This document shows positions 35,101 to 42,500 of a stretch of DNA of 42,500 nucleotides, piece by piece. The stretch is from Glandiceps talaboti (taxonomy: Eukaryota > Hemichordata > Enteropneusta > Spengelidae), in the NCBI RefSeq assembly GCF_964340395.1, contig NC_135561.1, forward strand, positions 12,682,961 to 12,725,460. The letters run 5' to 3'. The position numbers and the translations under genes were made by a program. The notes beneath the pieces are model-generated. The model was not told the DNA's origin, did not search any database, and saw only the letters and a program-made list of their open reading frames with translations. The stretch's first letter is position 1. Each line of letters opens with the position of its first letter.

Positions 35101-37032
35101 GCAAGATTTTGAAAATCGTCACGTGCTAGATTTTCTTCGGGGAATAGCCCACAATTTACAGTTTTAAACACTGGCTGATCATGATAAACCGAGCCGAGTC
35201 ACCATTTACTATCACCAAAGTCTTACGAGAATGTACATTCTGAGTCTCAATATTTTTTCTTCTTTTGACTCGTTTTCTATCTTGTTACCTGTATATTTTG
35301 TATTGAACTGATAATAAATAAATCATTTCCAGTAAAAAAAATGACTTCGTGTTTGTGTTTAGTGAGTATAATGTACGCAAATTGCGGCGGTAAGTTGCCG
35401 ACGGTGACTTTTTAATGAATGACAAACCCGTACATCTGTAATACTAGTTTTTTTTCGTTCGGGGGCAGTTGTCCGGGGGGCAGTTGTCCTTCGGGGGCAG
35501 TTGTCCGGGGGGCAATTGTCCGGGGGGCAGTTGTCCTTCGGGGGCAATTGTCCGGGGGCAATTGTCCGGGGGGCAGTTGTCCTGTTACCCATGCAGGCGT
35601 ATTTTCCCCCAGCAGCCATAATTTTTACTTGTTGTATCACGTGATCACTGCACGTCCCCTTTTAAGCAACCAAGCTGACAACTAGAAATCCAGCTACATC
35701 CAGCATTTCCAAAATTTGTTGTCAACCCTCCAACCCGCTGTATATATTACAACAAGTCTTTGAACTGTACGTTTCGTGTCACAAGGAAATCGTCAAAAAT
35801 TCCACACAGGACGGCGAAAGTCCTGTGACGGTGAATGCGTGGTCGTCACGCAATCGTAAACATGAATTCCTAAATTTATGAATGATCATATCATATCATA
35901 TATCATATCATATCATATCATATCATATCATATCATATCATATCATATCATATCATATCATATCATATCATATCATATATCATATCATATCATATCATAT
36001 CATATCATATCATATCATATCATATCATATCATATCATATCATATCATATCATATCATATCATATCATATCATATCGCGTACAAAGCGACATTGTTAATA
36101 AGCCAGTCTCTTATCATACACCCGTAAAATACTGAAGATAACAGGGAAACAAATGAAAAAAATAACACAAACAACATGTATTGTTGCAAGGCATGCAGTT
36201 GGTAATCCGTGGATAAAATAATTTTGAATATGAAGTTTTACATATGAGAATTAAAAACAAACATTAACTCTGAATTGTCAATGGAATGAAGAAACATATT
36301 GACCTTTGAACCGTACCTCAACCCATGAGTCCTAGTATATAATATTGTAACGAAATTAATTCGTATGTTTACTATTTATCATAGATTTACATATGTTGAT
36401 TTCATTCAGATTCAATTATTAAGGAGTGTTATTCTTTTCTCTTTCAGAAAGCCAGAGGCTTTATGGTGGTTAGTATACATAAACAAATCTGAATACTCAC
36501 AGCAGAAAGGTTGTATTCATTAATTCAAAATTGATTGAGTGTAAATTGTGACGTCACACTGAGTGAGTGTATGCAATGTTGTTATTTGATTGGTCAGAAA
36601 GTGATAAATGTAAAAGTCATTAATTAGTATAAATAGAGGAAACTAATTTCAACCTAATTCAACCAATAAATGCCCTTTAGAATTTTTGATGACATTTTCA
36701 TTTATCAAACAATAAAACTGTAGATTTTTTTGATCGGCTATAAAGGGAACCATCCAAATATTTAAATTCTAAATGTATGTAAAGAAATTGTAGATGTAAG
36801 TAGTCACTTACAGGTAGAAGGGTAATGTGATGTAAAATTTTAACATGACGTATATGCAAGGTACATAGCGAAATATGTAAACTTATTAATCATACAATAT
36901 TGGTGACAGAATTGACGTTTGCAGTGAATGGAAAAAAAATCATTCGTTGACACACAACGATCATCATTTATATATGTTAAATACCTTACAAACATATTTC
37001 ATTGTTTTCAGAACAGATGAGATTGATTTCTG
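22789..37032 (+). CDS. Gene B: DED + TRADD-N-like domain + microexon coiled-coil stalk (partial, continues right)
   Basis: Predicted coding exons in the window are 22789-23110, 23771-24181, 26565-26585, 31449-31478, 32457-32477, 32844-32861, 34040-34060 and 37012-37032. All introns are phase 1 and all junction codons are sense. Order: one DED (about residues 10-95), a 137-codon exon resembling the N-terminal domain of the adaptor TRADD, then at least six microexons of 7, 10, 7, 6, 7 and 7 codons rich in E, K, R, L and I. No stop codon is reached, so the 3' end is outside the window. Gene A is a tandem paralog with the same 322-nt DED coding exon. By family knowledge, a DED joined to a TRADD-N-like fold suggests an adaptor in death-fold signalling. 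The partner and pathway cannot be read from the sequence. Confidence 0.72.
23262..23622. mobile_element. MITE of the AGGCCTAA...GGTTCCGATTAC family, copy 1
   Basis: The left end TTTGGTTCCGGTTACC is matched by an inverted right end, GCGTAATCGGAACCACGC ... TTTAGGCCT. The interior is shared with 39227-39490 and, inverted, with 28285-28690. It lies in the gene B intron between the DED and TRADD-N-like exons. Confidence 0.72.
23771..24181 (+). CDS. Gene B exon: TRADD N-terminal-like domain
   Basis: The acceptor TTTGGACTTACAG and the strong donor AAAA|GTAAGTG bound a 411-nt, phase 1-1 exon of 137 codons. The protein is mixed alpha/beta. A strand-like start (QISIHANVKDVKLRG) is followed by an acidic helical region, then the most diagnostic part, ALEQLWSQYHSGVVQQVYQK, then strand VIIEVTISEDEY and WQCKEDL. 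The L-W-x-x-Y-x-x-G helix, followed by a V/I-rich strand and an E-Y-x-x-C segment, resembles the TRADD N-terminal domain, which binds TRAF2 in vertebrates, and TRADD-N-like domains in invertebrate proteins. This is judged by eye. The exon is certain to be coding (splice sites, phase, openness); the domain name is tentative. No copy was found in gene A. Confidence 0.65.
24182..26564. other. Gene B intron before the first microexon
   Basis: No supported exon. A strong acceptor at about 25034 (CTCTCAAATTGCAG) has only a weak donor 27 nt on. The last 1 kb holds repeats shared with 30.44-31.29 kb. Confidence 0.5.
25603..26564. repeat. Intron block paralogous to 30440-31285
   Basis: The two share CATACACTTTGTCTTTA-like, TTACGC(T/G)GGAATT and GAGAGACGTCAATCT stretches and ATAACCATAGATATCTGGTA in the same order. 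Here the block leads into the 21-nt microexon at 26565. Confidence 0.8.
26565..26585 (+). CDS. Gene B microexon, 21 nt (K-E-H-A-A-W-E)
   Basis: It lies between CCATTGTTTTACAG and GTAAGTAG, phase 1-1. Joined to the A ending the TRADD-N-like exon, it reads K-E-H-A-A-W-E. The upstream 600 bp of intron recur at 30.7-31.28 kb, where they lead into a different microexon. Confidence 0.72.
27290..27500. repeat. (CAAA)n, (CAAG)n and (CATA)n low-complexity tract
   Basis: Simple repeats of CAAA, CAAG, CACA and CATA units. All overlapping frames here are artefacts. A 14-C run lies just right of it, near 27630. Confidence 0.95.
28285..28690. mobile_element. MITE of the AGGCCTAA...GGTTCCGATTAC family, copy 2
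   Basis: It starts at TAAGGCCTAATA with GTGGTTCCGATTA and ends with GGTAACCGGAGC. Its orientation is opposite to the 23.3 and 39.2 kb copies. No gene. Confidence 0.7.
29222..29376. mobile_element. MITE of the same family, internally deleted copy 3
   Basis: Only the ends remain: TAAGGTCTAATAAAAAAATG with GTGGTTCCGATTACGC, and GGGTAACCGGAGCC with TGTTAGGCCTAA. The flanks suggest a TAA target duplication, as in PIF/Harbinger elements. Confidence 0.7.
30440..31285. repeat. Intron block paralogous to 25603-26564
   Basis: It ends where sequence paralogous to the gene A intron at 8785 begins (TGATGTTTATTATGAT), so the intron before microexon 31449 is a mosaic of two duplicated cassettes. Confidence 0.8.
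31449..31478 (+). CDS. Gene B microexon, 30 nt (10 codons)
   Basis: The acceptor is TTTAATTCTCATTGCAG and the donor is GTAAGTGCAGAG, identical to those of the gene A microexon at 8934. It reads (N)AA then I-D-E-C-N-G-R-I-E, phase 1-1. The flanking introns, about 160 bp upstream and 150 bp downstream, are paralogous to gene A. Confidence 0.8.
31695..31747. repeat. Hairpin-forming inverted repeat
   Basis: The arms AAACCAGAGCTGTTATTTC and GAAATAACGAACTCTGGTTT are separated by 14 bases. It lies in the intron after microexon 31449. Confidence 0.8.
32050..32132. repeat. Second inverted repeat (fold-back)
   Basis: The left arm from GCGACAGTAAGGCTGTCAGA to CCGAATAGC pairs with a right arm of GCTATTCGG to ACTGTCGT around a loop of about 24 nt. 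It explains the mirrored open frames on both strands at 31967-32191. With the hairpin at 31695 it may belong to one fold-back element. Confidence 0.75.
32457..32477 (+). CDS. Gene B microexon, 21 nt (heptad E-I-E-K-L-I-E)
   Basis: It lies between CATTCTATTCAG and GTAAGTATA, phase 1-1. The sequence E-I-E-K-L-I-E is a textbook coiled-coil heptad, with Ile and Leu spaced for a hydrophobic seam. Confidence 0.78.
32844..32861 (+). CDS. Gene B microexon, 18 nt (K-T-Q-D-P-I)
   Basis: The acceptor is CTGTATTACAG and the donor is ATTG|GTAGGT. It is phase 1-1 with six codons. The single Pro would break a helix, so this exon may act as a hinge. The donor is a little weaker than those of its neighbours. 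Confidence 0.62.
32960..33360. repeat. Local intron duplication array with orphan acceptors
   Basis: Two units share CCATTCCCT(T/G)(G/T)A, GTGAATATCAAA and TTTTACTGACTTACAG. A third copy is at 34200-34450. Each has a good acceptor, but the downstream GT contexts are poor (GTTGTA, GTTGAT). They may be dead microexon cassettes. Confidence 0.7.
33618..33996. mobile_element. Fold-back MITE with TIRs over 100 bp
   Basis: The left arm from CAACTGCAGACATCAGACCG is matched inverted at the right end, CGGTCTGATGTCGACTGTTG. Pairing continues through TGTTACAAACAGGGAAAGTA and GGATTAATAACACAT. The flanking TA on each side fits a TA target site. It is non-coding and lies just upstream of microexon 34040. 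Confidence 0.85.
34040..34060 (+). CDS. Gene B microexon, 21 nt (heptad E-R-Q-R-L-D-E)
   Basis: It lies between TTGTACATTACAG and GTAAGTAAG, phase 1-1. It reads E-R-Q-R-L-D-E, the clearest example of the E-x-x-R-L-x-x pattern. A fold-back MITE ends about 44 bp upstream. Confidence 0.78.
34509..35588 (+). mobile_element. Mutator-like element (MULE), copy 2, internally deleted, with both ends
   Basis: It is flanked by an 11-bp direct repeat, CCATGCAGGCG, at 34498-34508 and 35589-35599, in the usual MULE range. Both ends are inverted arrays of GGACAACTGCCCCC units followed by a shared subterminal ACAGATGTACGGG(T)TTGTCATTC. The interior keeps only the last 64 codons of a transposase. It lies in the gene B intron between microexons 34040 and 37012. 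Confidence 0.85.
34973..35167 (+). pseudogene. MULE transposase C-terminal remnant
   Basis: An open 64-codon end reads NLNILKREQALNNVVINQII, then GESAQPQRRQYQDSAARIHA, then DFENRHVLDFLRGIAHNLQF and a stop. It is colinear with the disrupted fragment at 8442-8776. The catalytic part is absent, so it is a deletion derivative. Confidence 0.8.
35885..36076. repeat. (ATATC)n pentanucleotide repeat
   Basis: About 38 ATATC units with two short slips. Open frames over it (S-Y-H-I-I repeats) are artefacts. Confidence 0.97.
36364..37011. repeat. Microexon cassette intron, paralogous to 7020-7936
   Basis: It begins TATGTTTACTATTTATCATAG and runs, with indels, to the acceptor of microexon 37012. Confidence 0.8.
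37012..37032 (+). CDS. Gene B microexon, 21 nt (heptad E-Q-M-R-L-I-S)
   Basis: It lies between CATTGTTTTCAG and GTAAGTGAGG, phase 1-1, and reads E-Q-M-R-L-I-S. It is paralogous to the gene A microexon at 7937, with conserved intron upstream (from about 36360) and about 60 bp downstream. Confidence 0.76.
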
Positions 37033-40000
37033 GTAAGTGAGGATAAAACATATCACCAATACCAATTGGTAATCCCACAGCCCCAATATACTCATATATG
37101 ACGGGTGTAAATATTGTGATGGTCACTTGACATAAATGTTATCAAGTTGGTGATGTTCTTTATTTGATTGATAAATATTATATATAAGTATTAACTATAT
37201 GAAGGTAAGTAGTATTTTGATCAGTATTTTGATAATGTAAGATGAGGGTGGGGCCAGATGGGTGCCTTACACGTATCATGATACCATATACAGTGCAGTG
37301 TTGTTCCGATAGCAGGTACAAGGGACATAGCTTGAGTAAATGGGCCTGGTAAATTATGATAGTATAACAGTGTAAAAATGTTCATAAATTAGTAGAGCAA
37401 ATGATATACAAAAGTTATAATGCACAAGCTGGTAAAATTTGTTATCATTCGGAGCTTTCGATCTGTTTTGGTCAACGATCCTAATCAGAATGACAAATAC
37501 CCTGGTTATAGCTGACCACTAGAGGGCGGTATGATCAACCGATTGTAGATGTAAGATAGTTGATGTCTCCGTTTCTGTTGATATTGGGATTGCGCTTGTA
37601 TGGTTGCAGACAATTTGAATGAATAAAAGTATATCGACATTACTAAATACAATAGTCAGAACTAAGTATATACTGATGATTTCAGGCTATTCGAAATAAA
37701 TTATTGTTCATCTTTTTTCGAATGCACACAACCCACGCAAGTACACGTGCGCGCATGTCTGTACGTACTTACGTACGGACGTACTTACGTATGTATGTAT
37801 GTATGTATGTATGTATGTATGTATGTATGTATGTATGTATGTACGTACGTACGTGTGTGTGTGTGTGTGCGTGTACATACGCGTACGTATGTATGTACGT
37901 ACGTACGTATATGTGTATGTGTATGTGTGGTGGTGTTCACGCATGACTTAAAATGAGCAACGCAAACCTAAAAGAAACAAACGTCACTATGTAACAAAAA
38001 TAGAAAGTTTCATTTGTTGCATATGACAAACTTACTTTATGGTCTGTAGTAGTATCCATTGCAGTAATTTGTTGATCAGCAATCTGTTAATAGCAATAAT
38101 GGTAGTTGGTTTGTTTGAATGCAAGTTTGTTGACATTTGTTTACTGCTTGCTGTTATACAAATGAACCTTGATTGAAGTATCAATTTTACCACAAAGAAA
38201 ATTTTAAGTTATACTAGGGGATACAATCAAAGGGAAAGTGTTTGATGTGAATAGTGAAAGATCGTGTAGCTGCTGATAGGTATAGTTTTAGTACAGTTTA
38301 CGTTTAATCACCGAATCAAGAGTTAAAGCTTTTTGATAATTCATGAGTCCATTCTATTATGGTCTCCGAGAAGTGTATGGCACTGAAATAAATACTTGAC
38401 AGCTCTCTTAAATAAAATCCTTTGATAGTCGTGATTTACAAGATAGTCCGGAAATATAGGCAGAAACAAGACTTTAAATATAATCAAACAAACTACATAA
38501 TTTTTCTGGGACTCTAGTCTCAGATCCTTGAATTGTAGATACTTTAAATTTATAGGTTCAGTTTTACATGCTTGAAATTTTATCCATTTCTTTTCCCATA
38601 AAGTTGTATGTAATTGAAGAAATTTGAATTGACTTAGAAACAAGTATAACACATATCACCGATCGTTACATTTTGAAATACACTAGAACTAAGACATTAA
38701 AATAGATTCAATACTCTTTGCATGAACACTGAGTTCTATGGTTGATTCAATTTACTTTGACTATGAGCTAATGTTACTGGAGCCAGCGTACGCGTGTACA
38801 GATGACAGATGCCAAAATTCATTAGTGTTGTGGTACGAACTACAGGGGAGTTTTCTCCTTACAGTTTTACTTTGTAAACCAGTTGTTAACACCCTCTTGA
38901 GTTGAATGGAATGATGATAATCTGGGGAATAGTAGTGTGACATCGTCATTATTCCAAACAGTGTAAAGTAGTTAGAATAATTTCAAGTAGATCCAACAAT
39001 CATAAAAGTACTGATACAAATACCTGGATGTCAGCTGATAATTCAAGGAAATCTAACTGTAGAGGACTATGTCTGAAAAATAGATGTGTCACTCATTGAG
39101 AAATTATTTACTCAAAATGTGACTAAAGTCACATCCGATGCTATTGTTTATTTATTAGAATATACGTGAACGAGCCCCAATATAATATATAACTTTATAT
39201 GGGGACAGCAATCTTTCATTTGGCCTAAAAAAAGTTGTTTGGTTCCGGTTACCCGACCTCACTAAGTCTTTCACGCCGGCAAGAAGAAAATAATATCGCA
39301 AAAATTTTGTAAAGTCTCGCAAGAGATATTGGATGCGGAAACTGACATCAACTTAAAAAGACAATATAACACTGTTCTTCCAATCTGTAATGGTAGTACA
39401 TCTGATGACAAGAACAAAGAACACATATACCTATGGAAAACAACGAACAATATAACTACCTGAACTAGACTCTCACATATGAAAAATCTCATATATTGAA
39501 ATCATGGTTGTCTAATATAAAACAATTCTATTTTGAATTCGAGAACAGAGACAGACAAACAGACATAGACACACGCACCCGCGCGCACACACTCACAAAT
39601 CAATTTGATTCGATGTCCACTCAAACACATGTCACCATATGCTTTATTCGACTAAACAGGTAGCTCATAAGCAACATATACACATTCAACTTATATAGGG
39701 CTAGTTCTAAACATAGCTTTCCTTGAAATCTTCATTTCTTTATAATCCTGGTGCTTTTCTTGTGAAGTTTAAACTTTTCAATTTCCAACACAGCCAACTC
39801 TTGGAAAGCTGTACCTGAAGCTTTCGTCTGGTGTTATTATATCTTGGTGTTATATTTAATAACGAAAACCCGTTGTTGTTGTAGCTGAATGAAAGTGTTC
39901 CGAGTGTTAAAAGCTTTGTGTACAAAAACTTATAGTTTATACTGAACAACTTCATTTTTTACATGCAAGTAAGGAAAAACATTTTTCTTTCGTAGGGTTA

Positions 40001-42100
40001 CTTCTAAATCTTTTAGGAATTAAAATCTAGTCTATTGTCGCTATATAAAGGGCAAAACAATATAAAATGACATTCATTAATTTACAAGTGTAAATCCTTG
40101 ACTTTGTCTTTTACAATATGGACACACTATATAACAGGAATAGGTGTACTACAGTGACGTCCCACTTCAGTAGCTAAATTGTGACTAGAACATCCGAGCT
40201 TAGCAAGATCAAATGTAAATGCTATGATTTTAACGCATTAATGGTACAATTCAGGTTCAACTATTGGTTTTATTAAGTACATAACTGCGCATGCGTCGAG
40301 CTAGGCTGACCACTGTTGTCTGTAACAATCTTGAAGTCTTTCACGAAACATATTTAAAAAGGTTTTTGGGTCCCCACTTGATGTTCAAACCAAATAACCC
40401 CGAAACCATATACATCTATATTACCATGTATAATTCCTTTAAATTTACTATGCCTATGGCAGGGGATGACATCAATGGTATTTCATTTCGGCTGAGTTTA
40501 TACAGTATATGGTATGTATACTCAAAAATGTATGCAAGGTGAGATAACTGTCAACCAGCGAACTGATTTTAGGTAATATAATTATAATGATACGATGAAA
40601 GATAAAATAACCATGTATTGAAGGATTTTGATATTAAGCCTATGAAATAATGTAATATAAAGTCAGTGTTTACAACTGTCAAAAAAATGATTTGCCGAGG
40701 AAATTATACAGATTCAAAATACGTGACGTAGGCAGATAATAGCGTTGTGAACAGGAATTTATAATTTTGACACCTAGTATAATTGTATAAACTTAATTTC
40801 CCAGTATTGTCTTTGTCTACATCACTAATTCAGGTTAAATATTATTCATTGCGTACAAACTATCTTTAATTAGCATATCAAGATGGACATGGCATGACGA
40901 CCATCGCATATTTAGTCAGAGAGTTTGCAACATTCATGCAGGGGTAGAGTGAGTGTTGTCATCGCTTCATCACCATTTCAATTGCCCGGCGTGCATATAA
41001 TGTTTATTGATATATTACATACTGATGTTTTCTGACAACAATAATGCTATTTTATCGCGTAGAATATTGACTCACCTTAGATTTATTCTAAACTATATTC
41101 TACACTGATAAAACAAACATACCTGTGTAGGGTAATAACATAATAGAACTGTAGTGTATTACACCCTCTAGAAGCGCGACGAGTGGCAGGGACTTGATTT
41201 ATTTCCGAAGTATAAAAAGATCGGGTGGACTCACAAGTATAAAAGACGTGGTCTCCCTGCGGTCGGATAAACTCTTCGTATTCATTCATTTCAACAATCG
41301 TTGTTTTTCTCTGTGTCAACTAAAATCATGAATTAAGCTCAATGTGGAGTTTGATTATACACGGTTGATATGACACAATTGCACTTATATTAATTTATGT
41401 TATATAATAATTTAATGAATTTATAAATTGAATATAAGTATTTAAGAACCAATTTAGATAAAGTTGTAATTGAATCATGGAAGAAATATTTTATGTAAGT
41501 CTTTACAGCAGTAAAACAAGGTGATCAATGGCAGAAATGAGACCAACACGTAAATTAACCAGCAATAATAATTTGGTTTTATTCTGTAACTCATAATGCC
41601 ATTTTTAGACAATCACTGGCTATTTTGAAATTATTGTTATAATAAAGACAAACAGGTGAGATGAGGACATCCACACTGCAAGACTACTGGCTGCAAAATA
41701 GAAAAACACAGAATGCGTAGTAATGGTATGCCTGTATCATGCGAGTAATGTTAGTAGTATCCTGAATGAAATTAGAATGTCTTGTAAATAAAAAATGTCA
41801 CAGACGAAAGAGTTCAGTGGCTATTGTCAATATCATTGAAACTATTACCTTGACTGTAAGATACGTTGCATAGCATACCCTCAACGGCCTGCTCTAATTC
41901 AATCTTTCATATGAATTGGCCGATGAGGGCGCCCGTCAGGCGTTTGGGAAATCTGTTGGTGGAGGGACGAGTCTGGATGTCTACATGTGATTCAAAAACA
42001 TCAGAAGAGTTCGTTGACATGACAAAGTATTTTGAATTGAAATAATGGTTAAGTGACGATCTTTGGAAGTCGATTCGTGAGAATTGTTAGTCAGTGTAAT
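37033..42100. other. Gene B intron, no supported exon
   Basis: Contains a (TATG)/(ACGT) microsatellite at 37780-37930, a MITE at 39.2 kb, and low-complexity sequence near 39.55 kb. A possible 12-nt exon at 41511-41522 (after CTTTACAG, before GTGATC, phase 1 open) has a weak donor. An 83-codon frame at 40291-40542, ending beside a GTGAGA donor, has no recognisable domain or acceptor. Confidence 0.45.
39223..39490. mobile_element. MITE of the same family, copy 4 (right end missing)
   Basis: The left end is GGCCTAAAAAAAG ... TTTGGTTCCGGTTACCC. The interior matches 23.27-23.52 kb closely (CTTCCAATCTGTAATGG, ATGGAAAACAACG). The right terminal repeat was not found. Confidence 0.65.
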
Positions 42101-42500
42101 TAAATCATTTCACTGAATCATGGTTTTGATATAAAGTGATGGTGAATTCAAGTTGTGGAGAACATGGTATATGAATGCCAATGGTATAATTTGGTTTTTA
42201 TACAATGCAAAACTAGACATTAGCTTTAACGTTAAGTTGTAAGTTACTTCATCGTGCTTTTATGTATAGTATCTCATTCTCAATTAGTTGTCGTTACGTG
42301 GAACATTTTGTCGAAATTAGTGTATGTAATGACACCACTTCAGATTTACACGTGTTTAGTATAGTTCTTTACATTATAGTATTGGTAACACATTGCAATG
42401 ATGTAGATCACATATTTATATGCTTACAGTTTAGACCAGCTCTATTGATTCATTTTAGCTCAGATATGATAAATAATATCAGGAATTGATAAATAATGGA
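42100..42500. repeat. Intron sequence paralogous to gene A at 11.2-12.05 kb
   Basis: TATAAAGTGATGGTGAA and AACATGGTAT match 11.97-12.01 kb. GGTAACACATTGCAATGATG through TATCAGGAATTGATAAATAA matches 11.25-11.35 kb. More gene B microexons of the E-H-V-R-L and E-L-Y-T type are therefore expected to the right. Confidence 0.75.

Noticed and set aside
37193-37204. Donor-like GAAG|GTAAGTAG near 37204
   Set aside because: The only upstream acceptor gives a phase 1 exon containing TGA; no consistent microexon.
40291-40542. 83-codon frame ending beside GTGAGA
   Set aside because: No recognised domain, no good acceptor, and composition typical of intron sequence; not enough to call an exon.

Overview
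The window looks like AT-rich nuclear DNA of a marine invertebrate. The reasons are intron-rich genes with consensus GT-AG junctions, long microsatellites, a Penelope-like element carrying a hammerhead ribozyme, a tRNA-derived SINE, a CR1/L2-like LINE fragment, Mutator-like DNA transposons and many MITEs. The phylum cannot be fixed from the sequence. Almost every long open frame lies in a microsatellite or a transposon; the host coding sequence is in small exons.

Main content: two tandem paralogous plus-strand genes. Gene A (about 2.9-16.65 kb) and gene B (about 21.1 kb to beyond the right edge) each have a repeated leader block ending in a splice donor, then an exon encoding a single death effector domain (DED). 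The coding part of that exon is exactly 322 nt in both genes. Gene B then has a 411-nt exon for a domain resembling the N-terminal domain of TRADD. Both genes continue into widely spaced microexons of 12, 18, 21 or 30 nt. All are phase 1-1, so any one can be skipped without shifting the frame. The 21-nt class encodes seven residues, often of the form E-x-x-R/K-L-x-x, which is one coiled-coil heptad per exon. Gene A ends with four ordinary exons coding about 120 residues of charged coiled coil and a stop at 16648. Gene B's 3' end lies outside the window.

Layout: 0-2.9 kb is spacer, repeated near 18.5-20.5 kb. 2.9-4.05 kb holds two leader blocks. 4.9-5.2 kb is the gene A DED exon, with a LINE fragment in the next intron. 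7.9-12.4 kb carries five gene A microexons, interrupted by a MULE fragment (8.03-8.79 kb) and a 5'-truncated Penelope-like element (9.28-11.1 kb, minus strand). 13.6-16.65 kb holds the coiled-coil exons, with a SINE and a 147-bp tandem repeat in the introns. 16.65-21.1 kb is spacer with a long tetranucleotide tract. 21.1-24.2 kb holds the gene B leader, DED and TRADD-N-like exons. 26.5-37.0 kb carries six gene B microexons among MITEs and a second MULE. 37-42.5 kb is intron-like; its last 400 bp match the introns around the gene A microexons at 11.1-12 kb.

Inference: the proteins look like death-fold adaptors whose coiled-coil stalk length could be set by choice of microexons. The microexon cassettes have been copied and reordered between the paralogs together with their flanking introns. 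Exon joins are predicted from splice consensus, phase and paralog comparison only; no transcript evidence was available.
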